64,000 bases of DNA from the NCBI GenBank assembly GCA_026391315.1, contig JAPLDT010000030.1:1-64000 (forward strand), read 5' to 3'. The position numbers and the translations under genes are program-made. Positions within the stretch are counted from its first letter, which is position 1. Each line of letters opens with the position of its first letter. Shown piece by piece: positions 35,440-44,745 of the stretch. The notes under the pieces were generated by a model that had not been told where the DNA came from, searched no databases, and saw only the letters and a list, made by a program, of their open reading frames with translations. The stretch comes from Bacteroidia bacterium (lineage in GTDB: Bacteria; Bacteroidota; Bacteroidia; Bacteroidales; Prolixibacteraceae).

Positions 35440-35980
35440 CAATTTATTAAAACATATTTGAATAGCGAAAGATTGATTCACTGCGTTCGTAAAGGCGAAT
35501 TTTTCAAAACTGTCATAAAAGGATTGTGCGATATTCGAAATTATGAATATTTGACCAATCGATCCATTGTTTATTTAACTAATTATCAATAGATTGCTTC
35601 GTCGTTCCTCCTACCAATGACAGATTTTGTAATATACTGAATATCAAATAGGTGCAAAAATGTATTTAACAGCTTCATTATGCACAAATATTTTCTGTCA
35701 TCTTCACATTGTGCCCAAAAAATTGCGGGTCATCAGTTTTCGGTAATAGCAGAATTGCCGCCCGCCTCCTTCTCTCCACCCTCACCTCCAAAAAAATGAT
35801 CCGTCATTGCGAACGCAGTGAAGCAATCTGTTGAGCATTGCAGAAATCTTATTATAGACAATTAATATTTTTTAATAAAACATACAGAGTTAATCTTAAA
35901 AAAGCAACGACAACTTTCCATGAACCGCACATCTTTGTACCTTTCACAAAAAAACCAAACGAACAATTAAATATAACCTC
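35440..35980. other. Repeat-rich intergenic region upstream of the fucosidase gene
   Basis: No gene is visible. Three copies of one dispersed repeat are present: GATTGATTCACTGCGTTCG at 35471-35489, a diverged copy at 35592-35621, and the opposite orientation at 35803-35828 (GTCATTGCGAACGCAGTG and onward). This belongs to the widespread GTCATTGCGA...GAAGCAATC intergenic repeat type. The fucosidase promoter lies at the right end. Confidence 0.7.
35915..35945 (+). promoter_or_regulatory. Probable promoter of the GH29 gene
   Basis: TTTC at 35915-35918 and TACCTTTC at 35938-35945 match the -33 and -7 boxes with one mismatch each and a 19-nt spacer. The start codon follows after 35 nt. Confidence 0.5.
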
Positions 35981-37390
35981 ATGAGAAAGATTTTATTACT
36001 CTTGTTAGTATCCCTGTCATGCCTCCAGTTCACCTTCAGCCAGGAGAGCAAAGTAGCGCGCGACAAAAGGATGCAGTGGTGGCGCGAAGCACGATTTGGT
36101 ATGTTTATCCACTGGGGACCCTATGCCGTCTGGGGGGGAGTCTACCATGGAAATGAACAAAAAAGGGGCGGTGCGGAATGGATAATGAACCGCTGCAAAA
36201 TTCCGGTTGCGGAGTACCAGCAGGTTGCCTCAACCTTCAATCCGGTCAAATATGATCCGGAATCCTGGGTCTTACTGGCCAAAGAGGCAGGCATGAAATA
36301 CATCGTCATCACCGCCAAGCACCATGATGGATTCGCCATGTTCAAATCCAATGCCAGCAAATTCAACATTGCCGACTTTACACCCTACAAAAAAGATGTT
36401 CTGGAAGCATTGGCCAAAGCCTGCAAAAAGCACAACATGAAGCTGGGGTTTTACTATTCGCAGGCGCAGGACTGGAACAATCCGGGTGGGGCTGTCGCAC
36501 GCAAAGTGGCCAGAGAGGGTTGGGAAAACCCTGATTCTGCCAGAATAGATGCCTTTACAGCCGCCAACAAAGGTCACTGGGACCCTGCACAACTCACCTC
36601 CACCATGGATGAGTATATGGAGCGGGTCGCCATTCCGCAGGTGAAAGAGTTGATGACCAATTATGGGGAAGTTGCCGTTCTTTGGTGGGACACGCCAACC
36701 AACATGACCGATGAGAATGCCTTGAAATTACAGGCCTTGCTCAAACTTCAGCCCAACATCATCACCAACGACAGGCTGAAACGTCCCAACTTTCCCGGAG
36801 ATACCGGTACGCCTGAGCAAAAGATCCCTGGCGCCAACGAGTTCGATGGAAGAGACTGGGAAACCTGCATGACCATGAACGGAACCTGGGGTTTCAGAAC
36901 CAATGATGCTAAGTGGAAATCTCCCGAAACGCTGATACGTAATCTCTGCGACATCGCTTCAAAAGGAGGCAACTACCTGCTCAATGTAGGACCGGATCCT
37001 CTTGGTCAGATTCCTCAACCCAGCATTGAAAGGCTGAAAGCCGTTGGCGCCTGGATGAACGTGAATGGCGAGGCGATCTATGCCACAAAGATCTCCCCTA
37101 TCGGGATGCTGCCTTGGGGTCGATGTACCAGGAAAGAACTAAAAGGAAATACTGTGCTCTATTTATCCGTCTTCGATTGGCCAAAAGATGGCAACCTGGT
37201 CGTTCCAGGACTCACCCAATCAGCGATATCAGCCAGGATCCTGGCCGATGGCACCGAATTGAAATCGACCACAACACCCACAGGGATGATCCTCCATGTT
37301 CCTGAAAAGGCGCCGGATGCTGTTGCTTCTGTGATCAAGATTACCCTGAAAGGCATTTTATCACAGGCATCGGCAGCCGAAAAGAATTAG
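35981..37390 (+). CDS. Secreted GH29 alpha-L-fucosidase
   Basis: The 469-residue protein has a signal peptide ending near FTFSQ. The GH29 barrel motifs are REARFGMFIHWGPYA, YIVITAKHHDGFAMF, KLGFYYSQAQDWNNP, and VAVLWWDTPTNMT with the nucleophile Asp, followed by a C-terminal beta-sandwich. It removes terminal alpha-L-fucose from plant or host glycans, working as a retaining enzyme. It lies alone behind a long repeat-filled spacer. Confidence 0.93.
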   Translation: MRKILLLLLVSLSCLQFTFSQESKVARDKRMQWWREARFGMFIHWGPYAVWGGVYHGNEQKRGGAEWIMNRCKIPVAEYQQVASTFNPVKYDPESWVLLAKEAGMKYIVITAKHHDGFAMFKSNASKFNIADFTPYKKDVLEALAKACKKHNMKLGFYYSQAQDWNNPGGAVARKVAREGWENPDSARIDAFTAANKGHWDPAQLTSTMDEYMERVAIPQVKELMTNYGEVAVLWWDTPTNMTDENALKLQALLKLQPNIITNDRLKRPNFPGDTGTPEQKIPGANEFDGRDWETCMTMNGTWGFRTNDAKWKSPETLIRNLCDIASKGGNYLLNVGPDPLGQIPQPSIERLKAVGAWMNVNGEAIYATKISPIGMLPWGRCTRKELKGNTVLYLSVFDWPKDGNLVVPGLTQSAISARILADGTELKSTTTPTGMILHVPEKAPDAVASVIKITLKGILSQASAAEKN

Positions 37391-37420
37391 TGGAAAGTTG
37401 AGAGTGGAAAAGGTAAAAAT

Positions 37421-37482
37421 AATGTGAAAATTGGGAAATGTGAAAATGTGAAAATTGGCAGTTGCACAATTCCACATTTCCC
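37421..37482. repeat. Intergenic inverted repeat built of GTGAAAAT words
   Basis: AATGTGAAAATTGGGAAATG and further copies at 37421-37458 face the complement (CAATTCCACATTTCCC) at 37467-37482. The words match those near kdgK at 19750-19905. Downstream, 37510-37575 holds a second GC-rich hairpin-type repeat with GCCCGGGGTTA and TTACCCCGGGTT arms. Confidence 0.65.
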
Positions 37483-37770
37483 GTCTACAATATTGAACCC
37501 TATCGGATCATACCCCGAAGGGGTTACATGTGAATAGCCCGGGGTTAAGCGACGCAGGAGCGTTACCCCGGGTTGAGAATGATGTAGAAACAACCGTCCG
37601 CGAACAAATATTGAAAAATGAGAAGGGTTGGGATCGGACGGAATGAAACGAGCATGGGCTTTGCACACAAAAGGCGATGTAAATCCACTTGCGAGTTCCA
37701 TACGTACGATCTGATGTTCAATTATTTACTAATAATATTTACGTGTGAAATAACATAAATTGAAGAGAAA

Positions 37771-38508
37771 ATGAAAAATTGGATAATTGTCATATTGGTC
37801 GTAATAATTCATTTCAATGGATTTCCGCAAGGCAATTATCAGCGGATCAAAGTTTCCAATGATATTGAGCTGGTCAAACTGTCCAAAAACGCCTACGTGC
37901 ATATCTCCGCTTCGGAGATTTCCGGCTTTGGCCTGGTTCAATCAAATGGGCTGATTTTCGTGAACGGTAAAGAGGCATTTCTTTTTGACACACCGGTAAC
38001 AGACTCACAAACAAAGGATTTAGTCGACTGGATCAAGGATACATTGAAATTGAAGATCGTTAGATTTGCGCCAAATCATTGGCACAGCGACTGCATGGGG
38101 GGATTGGGCTACCTGCAAAGTCAGGGAATTGAATCTTACGCCAGCCAAAAAACCATCGAGATAGCCCGGACCAAAAATTTACCTGTTCCGGCACATGGCT
38201 TTAAGGATTCGCTGCAACTGCATCTTGGCAATGAGCTGATCAAACTTTACTATTTGGGAGCAGCCCATACGCTTGATAATATCGTGGTCTGGATTCCATC
38301 AGAACAGATTTTGTTCGCCGGCTGCATGGTTAAAAGCCTGAATTCAAAGAACCTGGGAAATACGGCTGATGGCGACCTGATTACCTATCCAAAAACTATT
38401 GATAAATTGATCCGTAAATTTCCGACTGCTAAAATTGTTATTCCAGGTCATGGAGAATTTGGAGGAATAGAATTGATCAAGCATACCGGGAAATTATTGA
38501 CCAAATAA
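37771..38508 (+). CDS. Subclass B1 metallo-beta-lactamase
   Basis: The 245-residue protein has a signal peptide (WIIVILVVIIHFNGFPQ) and every B1 zinc ligand: H103-W-H105-S-D107, H166 (GAAHTLDNIVVW), C185 (LFAGCMVKS) and H227 (PGHGEFGG). Spacing and flanking residues (FLFDTPV, GGLGYLQSQGI) fit the B1 class from Bacteroidota such as the BlaB/IND type. Such periplasmic enzymes hydrolyse most beta-lactams, including carbapenems. There is no sign of an integron or mobile element next to it, so it may be an intrinsic chromosomal enzyme. The actual spectrum cannot be told from sequence. Confidence 0.88.
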   Translation: MKNWIIVILVVIIHFNGFPQGNYQRIKVSNDIELVKLSKNAYVHISASEISGFGLVQSNGLIFVNGKEAFLFDTPVTDSQTKDLVDWIKDTLKLKIVRFAPNHWHSDCMGGLGYLQSQGIESYASQKTIEIARTKNLPVPAHGFKDSLQLHLGNELIKLYYLGAAHTLDNIVVWIPSEQILFAGCMVKSLNSKNLGNTADGDLITYPKTIDKLIRKFPTAKIVIPGHGEFGGIELIKHTGKLLTK

Positions 38509-38778
38509 TTGAAAAACTGTTTACAATTTGAAAATAATTATGACTGAGGCATAAAATTTTTCACGCTTCATTGGTCACTCACACAACGTTGCTTGCTTTT
38601 TAATATGAACCAAACACCATGAAAAAATCTTCAATCCGGTTGGCTTGTGCACCACAATTCTGATATCTGGTCCAAAACTGCCCCTTCCTGCCGGAAAACT
38701 ATACGAATGGGCAACAACCTCCGGCAAAACTAAACACCTGACATTCAATTGACACCAATAAAATAAAATTTCAATATA

Positions 38779-40923
38779 ATGCGAAGATTTTATAACCATT
38801 TTTTCATTCTTCTGCTATTTGTCTCAACAACTGTCAAAGCCCAAAATCCAGTCTGGACTGAAGTTGCACCCGGCGTCTGGAAAACAATTGTAGGAGTTCC
38901 AGACAAGTTTGACTTGCTCAAGGCAGCAGGTGTCCTACCCAACAAGGAGGCGCTTTCTAAACTTGGCAAAGCCGGCCTTCCGCTGGCGGAAAATGGTATT
39001 GTAGCCGAAGTCACTGACGGGAGAACCTTCCTGCGCTTTCCGCTCGTGAAAGGGGAACAACTTTATGGATTTGGACTAAATTTTAAAACCGTTCAGCAGC
39101 GCGGAAAAATCCTGCAACTGCATGTCGACCATTATGGCGGAACCGACAATGGCCGGACCCATGCGCCGGTGCCGTTCTATATCTCCGACCGGGGATATGG
39201 CGTCTTTGTCAACAGCGCCCGCTACATCACCGTTTATGCCGGAACAGCTGTGCGCCGGGACAGTCCCGAGGCACCCAATCCGCGAGACAGGAACACCGAC
39301 AAAAAATGGAGTTCCCAACCCTATTCCGATGCGGTTGAGATGGTTGTTCCGACTACCGGAACAGAAATTTACCTTTTTGCCGGTCCAACCCCGCTCGACG
39401 CTGTGAGACGTTTCAACCTCTTCAATGGAGGAGGATGCCTGCCTCCCCGCTGGGGACTCGGTTTCACGCAAAGGGTCAAGTTGCTCTTTACCGCCGACCA
39501 GGTTATCGAGGAGGCCAGGGCCTTTGCTGAAAAGGGATATCCGCTCGATTTCATCGGACTGGAACCCGGTTGGCAGAGCAAATCCTATCCCTGCACCTTC
39601 GAGTGGGACAAAACGCGCTTCCCCGATCCTGCCGGTTTCGTGAAAACCATGAAAGAGATGGGGATACGGCTCAACCTCTGGACGAATCCCTACGTCTCAT
39701 CTGAATCACCAATGTATCAGCAAATAAAGCCCCTGACCGGTTCCCATACCGTTTGGGGCGGAGCAGTTGCCGATCTTACCATGCCCGAAGCGCAGAAAAT
39801 TATGGTTGGACAAATGGGAAAAGATCAGGTGAGTATTGGTGTCAGTGGTTACAAAATTGATGAGTGCGATGGATACGACCGATGGCTCTGGCCCGATGTT
39901 GCGAAATTTCCTTCCGGCAACAGCGCGGAGCAACTTCGCCAAACTTACGGAGTGTTGTTGCAAAAGATGACTACTGATCTCTACCGGCAGCAGAATAGCC
40001 GCACCTACGGCTTGGTAAGAGCATCCAACGCCGGTGGTTCATCATTTCCCTATGTCATTTACAACGACTATTACAGCCACGAAGATTTTATTACCGCCCT
40101 GATCAACAGCAGTTTTGCCGGCGTTCTCTGGACGCCGGAGGTGCGCGGGTCCAAAACCGGCGAAGAGTGGGTGCGTCGCATGCAAACCGTCTGCTTTTCG
40201 CCTATGGCCATGATCAACGCCTGGTCGGATGGCACGAAACCCTGGTCTTTCCCGGAAGTAGAAAAAGAGGTAAAAGCGATTGCGTTATTGCGGATGCAGC
40301 TGATGCCCTATTTCTATACCGAATTCGCCAAATACCACTTCGAAGGCACTCCTCCTTTCAGGGCGATGAACCTGGAACCTGGTTTTGGCAGCATGCAATC
40401 GGCTGAGCTGAAAAACGCCAACCTGAGTGAGAACCCATACCTTGAGGCTGTCAGCAAAGAGGTCAAAGATCAGTACATGGCAGGCGAATACCTGCTTGTC
40501 GCCCCGCTGTTCAAAGGGCAAAATGAACGAACCGTTATTCTTCCAAAGGGAAAATGGTTCGACTTTTACACCGGTAAACTGGCTGGTGATGGCGAAGTAA
40601 TTAAGGTAACTGCCGGCCTGGACAAAATTCCTGTATTCGTCAGGGATGGCGGAATTGTGCCCCTAATGCCGCCACTACTTCATGCACCCGCAGCCGGACA
40701 GAAAATTGACCTCGAGATCCGTATCTACGGCAGCAAGACCGGCAGCTATCGACTGTATGACGACGACGGCGAAACCTTCGATTACGAAAAAGGGGCCTGT
40801 TCGTGGCGTGTGCTATCAGTAGCCTCCGATAAAAAAGGTAAACTGGCTGGCAATATTTCGAAAGCCGAGAAAGGAAAGCCGGACAATATTGGGAAAGTTA
40901 CCTGGAAAATGATGACTGAATAA
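38779..40923 (+). CDS. Secreted GH31 alpha-glycosidase
   Basis: The 714-residue protein has a signal peptide ending near STTVKAQ. GH31 barrel motifs include RWGLGFTQRVKL, GLEPGWQSKSYPCTFEWD, LNLWTNPYVS and the nucleophile segment VSGYKIDECDGYD. The C-terminal half carries AGEYLLVAPLF and VFVRDGGIVPLMP. Members act on alpha-glucosides, alpha-xylosides or other alpha-linked sugars, and the exact substrate is not evident. Its position downstream of the fucosidase suggests plant cell-wall oligosaccharides such as xyloglucan fragments, but this is inference. Confidence 0.9.
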   Translation: MRRFYNHFFILLLFVSTTVKAQNPVWTEVAPGVWKTIVGVPDKFDLLKAAGVLPNKEALSKLGKAGLPLAENGIVAEVTDGRTFLRFPLVKGEQLYGFGLNFKTVQQRGKILQLHVDHYGGTDNGRTHAPVPFYISDRGYGVFVNSARYITVYAGTAVRRDSPEAPNPRDRNTDKKWSSQPYSDAVEMVVPTTGTEIYLFAGPTPLDAVRRFNLFNGGGCLPPRWGLGFTQRVKLLFTADQVIEEARAFAEKGYPLDFIGLEPGWQSKSYPCTFEWDKTRFPDPAGFVKTMKEMGIRLNLWTNPYVSSESPMYQQIKPLTGSHTVWGGAVADLTMPEAQKIMVGQMGKDQVSIGVSGYKIDECDGYDRWLWPDVAKFPSGNSAEQLRQTYGVLLQKMTTDLYRQQNSRTYGLVRASNAGGSSFPYVIYNDYYSHEDFITALINSSFAGVLWTPEVRGSKTGEEWVRRMQTVCFSPMAMINAWSDGTKPWSFPEVEKEVKAIALLRMQLMPYFYTEFAKYHFEGTPPFRAMNLEPGFGSMQSAELKNANLSENPYLEAVSKEVKDQYMAGEYLLVAPLFKGQNERTVILPKGKWFDFYTGKLAGDGEVIKVTAGLDKIPVFVRDGGIVPLMPPLLHAPAAGQKIDLEIRIYGSKTGSYRLYDDDGETFDYEKGACSWRVLSVASDKKGKLAGNISKAEKGKPDNIGKVTWKMMTE

Positions 40924-40979
40924 TCGTTCTAAACGACTACTCTGTCCGTAAGTCGAAGCAATTCCCGAAAGAAATTTCT

Positions 40980-41010
40980 TTTGCTGTAATACCCTATTTT
41001 CGTACCTTTA
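40980..41010 (+). promoter_or_regulatory. Probable promoter of the ORF6N gene
   Basis: TTTG at 40980-40983 and TACCTTTA at 41003-41010 are 19 nt apart, giving a leader of about 140 nt before the ORF6N start codon. Confidence 0.5.
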
Positions 41011-41154
41011 CAAATCCACGGGATGTTAATTTGACTGTGAATTAAAATCAAAGATATCGAATAGAAACAGATAATAAATAGATTATCAACATATTAACGA
41101 AAAATTTAGCTATTATTTGCGCTATCATAAACCTGAAAAGAATTAGTGATTCAG

Positions 41155-41661
41155 ATGGAATTACAAGTTATTCAAAATAAAATATACGAGATACGTGGTC
41201 AACGGGTAATGCTGGATTTTGACCTGGCGGTGCTTTATGAGACAGAAACTAAAAGGTTAAAAGAAGCTGTCAGAAGAAATATTGCCCGTTTCCCGGGTGA
41301 CTTTATGTTTGAATTAACTCCTGTTGAATGGAAAATCTTGAGGACGCAATTTGCGACCTCAAGTTGGGGCGGTTTAAGATACGAGCCTTTTGCGTTTACT
41401 GAGCAAGGCGTGGCAATGCTGGCAAGCGTGCTAAAAAGTGAAACTGCGATTCTGGTAAACATACAAATTGTAAGGGCTTTTATCGCACTTAGGCAGTATG
41501 CATTAGGCTATGCTGAACTCAATCAGAAGTTGGAAAACTTTATGATTGAAACAAATATGCAGTTCAACGATATTTATCAGGCCCTTACCGAAATGTCAAG
41601 TTTAAAAAACAAACCAAAGAATAAAATAGGATATTTAGCATCAAAAAATGACGAAGAATAA
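41155..41661 (+). CDS. ORF6N-domain DNA-binding protein
   Basis: From ATG at 41155 (a GTG three codons earlier is possible) the protein is 168 residues. It has the ORF6N domain: IRGQRVMLDFDLAVLYE, LKEAVRRNIARFPGDFMFEL and YEPFAFTEQGVAMLASVL, then a short coiled tail. This domain comes from phages and is common in Bacteroidota islands beside restriction genes. The neighbour downstream is a nuclease-methyltransferase fusion, consistent with a small defence or mobile island. Confidence 0.9.
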   Translation: MELQVIQNKIYEIRGQRVMLDFDLAVLYETETKRLKEAVRRNIARFPGDFMFELTPVEWKILRTQFATSSWGGLRYEPFAFTEQGVAMLASVLKSETAILVNIQIVRAFIALRQYALGYAELNQKLENFMIETNMQFNDIYQALTEMSSLKNKPKNKIGYLASKNDEE

Positions 41662-41716
41662 TTAGAGATAAAATACTGTAAATTAAAATATTAACATAGC
41701 ATTTTGCTATTGTTCG

Positions 41717-41846
41717 CGCCCTCAGAAACCTCGGAAATTTCTTTTAGCGAACACGCAGTGTCAGATTCAATAAGCGAATGCTCGCGCCAACCGGCGTGGG
41801 CTTTTGACTTATCGACACTGCGTGGCCTCCGAGGGCCCTGAGGGCG
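41717..41846. repeat. Nested palindrome, about 130 nt, able to form a branched or long hairpin
   Basis: Three pairs of complementary segments nest in order: CGCCCTCAG (41717-41725) with CTGAGGGCG (41838-41846), CTCGGA (41730-41735) with TCCGAG (41828-41833), and CACGCAGTGTC (41752-41762) with GACACTGCGTG (41814-41824). A fourth pair sits inside (CGCGCC and GGCGTG near 41783-41797). The spacer is more GC-rich than its flanks. It could be a structured RNA or a mobile palindromic element. Confidence 0.7.
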
Positions 41847-41922
41847 GGTAAGGCTTAGTCCACGCTTTTTTTGTGGGCTTTTTCTAACCTGAACTTCTGG
41901 CAGAATGCGCTGACCTTGCGCA

Positions 41923-44196
41923 ATGGACAAAACTAACCTGATCAACAAAAAGCAATTATTTGGCGACCTGGATTTCAATTCAATTTCAAATAATCCTGAT
42001 TTTAAGGAAGATAGTGTCAGAGAGATTATTATCCTGCCTATTCTGTACCATCTGGGATATTTGCAGGAAAATATTGTTCGCAGCAAAACACTACAACATC
42101 CATTTCTAAAAGTTGGTAGTAATAATAAAATAGCTATTAAACTGGTGCCTGATTATTGTCTGAAAGTTGAAAACAATTTTGCATGGGTGCTCGATGCCAA
42201 GGCTCCAAACCAAAGGATTACAGACTTGGATCATATAGCACAAGTTTATTCCTATTCTTGCCACCCCGAAATTCATAGTACTTATTTTGCCATATGTAAC
42301 GGTTTCGAATTTATTTTATTTCGGGTTCAGGCAACAAACGAACCGGTTTTGCAATTTTGTATAGATGAGATTGAACAGTACTGGGAAAGACTTGCGATGT
42401 ATCTTTCACCTGACAGTTTTCAGATAGGCAAAAACATTACCTACGAAAATAACTCGGTTACCTCAAAACAAACTGATAAATTTGATTATTCGAACAGGCC
42501 ATTACTTGAAGAAATTCCTGTTAAGAAACAACAAGCAAAGCGGCATTTTGGTGTTCATGGTTATTTTACAAAACAGACATGGAATGTCGTTGCAGACTAT
42601 ATTAAAACCTACTCAAAACCTGGCGATTTAGTACTTGACCCTTTCGGAGGTAGTGGTGTGACGGCTATTGAAGCATTGATGAATAACCGCAAAGCCATTA
42701 GTATTGATTTAAATCCCATGGCTGTTTTTATTGTAAAAGCCTTAATTGCTCCTGTTAAGCTTGATGATTTGAGGGACTCTTTTGTACGGATTAAAGATGA
42801 ATATTTGGCAAATGAGCCTAAAACAGCCGAAGAGATAGCAAGAGCTTTGAAAAAATATCCTTATCCCAAAGGATTTGCATTGCCTAAAGGTTCGGATGTT
42901 GATACTGTTGAGCAACTCTTTAGTGATAAACAGTTGGCGCAATTAGCTTGCCTTAAATATTTTATAAAAAAAGAAGAAAATGAAAATATTAGGGAAACTT
43001 TAATGCTAATGTTTTCTGGTTTATTGACGAAAACCAACTTAACCTATCATAACAATCCAAACAGACCAGCCGCTGGACAGGGAAATTCAGCAGTTTTTGC
43101 ATATTATCGTTATAGGGTTGCTCCTGAACCTGTCGATGTAGAAGTTATGAAATATTTTGAACTTCGCTACAGGAAGGTAGCTGAAGCGAAATTGGAAATG
43201 GCAAGCCACATTAACAAGGGAACTATTGACAACGCAACAATTCTGAAAGCTTCTGCCACAAATCTAAAATGGATTCCAAAGGAAAGTATAGACTATATCT
43301 ATACTGATCCACCTTATGGCAAAAAAATACCTTATCTCGATCTTTCTGTGATGTGGAATGCCTGGCTTGACCTTGAAGTTACTCAAGATGATTACAATCA
43401 GGAAGCCATAGAAGGAGGCGAAAACCATAAGAGCAAGGAAGAATACAATAGCCTTATTTCCCAAAGCATCAAAGAAATGTACCGCGTGCTTAAATTCGAC
43501 CGTTGGCTATCGTTCGTGTTTGCACACAAAGATCCAGAGTTTTGGCATCTGATTATCGAAACTGCCGAAAATTGCGGATTTGAATATATCGGTGCAGTTG
43601 CCCAAAAAAATGGACAAACAAGTTTCAAAAAACGTCAAAACCCGTTCACTGTTCTTTCCGGTCAGTTGATAATTAACTTCCGTAAAGTGCGCAAACCTCG
43701 GGCGATACTAAAAGCAAATCTTGGAATGGACATTGCAGAAATAGTAATGCAAACCATTGAAGGGATCATCGCAAAAAATAGTGGCGCAACACTCGAACAA
43801 ATAAATGATGAATTGATTATAAAAGGCCTTGAGCTTGGCTTCCTTGATTTACTTAAAAAGGAATATACTGATTTGACACCTTTACTGATGAGCGCTTTCG
43901 ACTATGATGAAACTACTGATAAATTCACCATAAAAACAGATACCAAGTTCCAGACGCATATTGATGTTCGGTTACGAATCCGGTATTATTTGTTGAGTTA
44001 TTTAACACGGAAAGGAAGAGAAGGTAATAATCCTCATTTTGACGAGATAATTTTGGCAATTCTACCTTTACTTAAGAATGGCATTACTCCTGAACATCAA
44101 ACGATTTTGAGCGTTTTGGAAGATATAGCCCAACATGTAGCAGATGATTGCTGGAAGCTTAAAAAAGCGGATGGTCAGTTAAAGCTTAAAATTTGA
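41923..44196 (+). CDS. Nuclease-methyltransferase fusion (type IIG-like or methylase with HsdR_N domain)
   Basis: The 757-residue protein has an N-terminal PD-(D/E)XK-like domain (P76-D77 in LVPDYCL, then D91-A-K93 in VLDAKAP). A DNA methyltransferase follows with the AdoMet motif DPFGGSG at 239-245 and the catalytic DPPYG at 462-466. A large insert of about 215 residues separates the two methylase motifs and probably contains target recognition. No separate restriction or specificity gene is adjacent. It may therefore be a self-contained restriction-modification enzyme, or an orphan methylase with a degenerate nuclease domain. It is AT-rich compared with the carbohydrate genes around it, a sign of transfer. 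Confidence 0.82.
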   Translation: MDKTNLINKKQLFGDLDFNSISNNPDFKEDSVREIIILPILYHLGYLQENIVRSKTLQHPFLKVGSNNKIAIKLVPDYCLKVENNFAWVLDAKAPNQRITDLDHIAQVYSYSCHPEIHSTYFAICNGFEFILFRVQATNEPVLQFCIDEIEQYWERLAMYLSPDSFQIGKNITYENNSVTSKQTDKFDYSNRPLLEEIPVKKQQAKRHFGVHGYFTKQTWNVVADYIKTYSKPGDLVLDPFGGSGVTAIEALMNNRKAISIDLNPMAVFIVKALIAPVKLDDLRDSFVRIKDEYLANEPKTAEEIARALKKYPYPKGFALPKGSDVDTVEQLFSDKQLAQLACLKYFIKKEENENIRETLMLMFSGLLTKTNLTYHNNPNRPAAGQGNSAVFAYYRYRVAPEPVDVEVMKYFELRYRKVAEAKLEMASHINKGTIDNATILKASATNLKWIPKESIDYIYTDPPYGKKIPYLDLSVMWNAWLDLEVTQDDYNQEAIEGGENHKSKEEYNSLISQSIKEMYRVLKFDRWLSFVFAHKDPEFWHLIIETAENCGFEYIGAVAQKNGQTSFKKRQNPFTVLSGQLIINFRKVRKPRAILKANLGMDIAEIVMQTIEGIIAKNSGATLEQINDELIIKGLELGFLDLLKKEYTDLTPLLMSAFDYDETTDKFTIKTDTKFQTHIDVRLRIRYYLLSYLTRKGREGNNPHFDEIILAILPLLKNGITPEHQTILSVLEDIAQHVADDCWKLKKADGQLKLKI

Positions 44197-44559
44197 TTTC
44201 CTCATACTATACTTCGATCCAAAACTGTTATTTTTAAAAATAAAGTTAGATTTTAAATTGAAGAATTTGGAAATAGAAATTTATTAATAGAACTAACCTT
44301 TAACCTGCTTAGCAAATACACCACAATTTGCAAAATATAGCTAAATACGGAATGTTAACTTACCAAATTTAGCTATATACGGAGAGTTAACCTGCAAAAT
44401 TTAGATTTTTCAAAAAAATTCAATGAGGCCATACGTATCCGGAAACTAGCGGACTTTACCATGCTTCCCTTGTTGGCCGGTGTAGGATTCTTTTGTATTT
44501 TAGCTCATCCTTTGCTTTTCAACAAAGACGGAACATAAAATAAATACAGATAAATATTC
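44197..44559. other. Intergenic region with 32-nt tandem repeat and a short open remnant
   Basis: A 32-nt unit is repeated at 44331-44362 and 44363-44394 (core TAGCTAWATACGGARWGTTAA), with a partial third copy at 44395-44404. Beyond it a frame closing at about 44538 could encode a hydrophobic tail (DFTMLPLLAGVGFFCILAHP) but has no convincing start and I cannot assign it. Confidence 0.6.
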
Positions 44560-44745
44560 ATGAAAAAAATTGTTGTTGCCAAGGTTCTTTTGACTGGTAT
44601 TGCATCCCCAGGTTTTACAATGTCTCAAAAAGGGGAATTTACCCTTCAATCACCGGATAAAAAGATAACGGTTAAACTCACCAATAACCATGAGACTGTT
44701 GGCGGAAAATCAACACTTAAGTTATCCTATTCCATATGGATCTGA
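44560..44745 (+). pseudogene. GH97 N-terminal remnant
   Basis: Sixty-one codons encode a signal-like start (MKKIVVAKVLLTGIASPGFT) and FTLQSPDKKITVKL, which resembles the very beginning of GH97 (SusB-like) alpha-glycosidases. The frame then stops inside what should be a protein of about 650 residues. It overlaps the start of the next gene by 10 nt. The likely history is a deletion joining the GH97 5' end to the rhamnosidase gene. A true small secreted protein is less likely. Confidence 0.55.

Noticed and set aside
41717-41846. Integron attC site
   Set aside because: The nested pairs recall an attC, but I found no convincing paired RYYYAAC/GTTRRRY core sites and no integrase or cassette array nearby.
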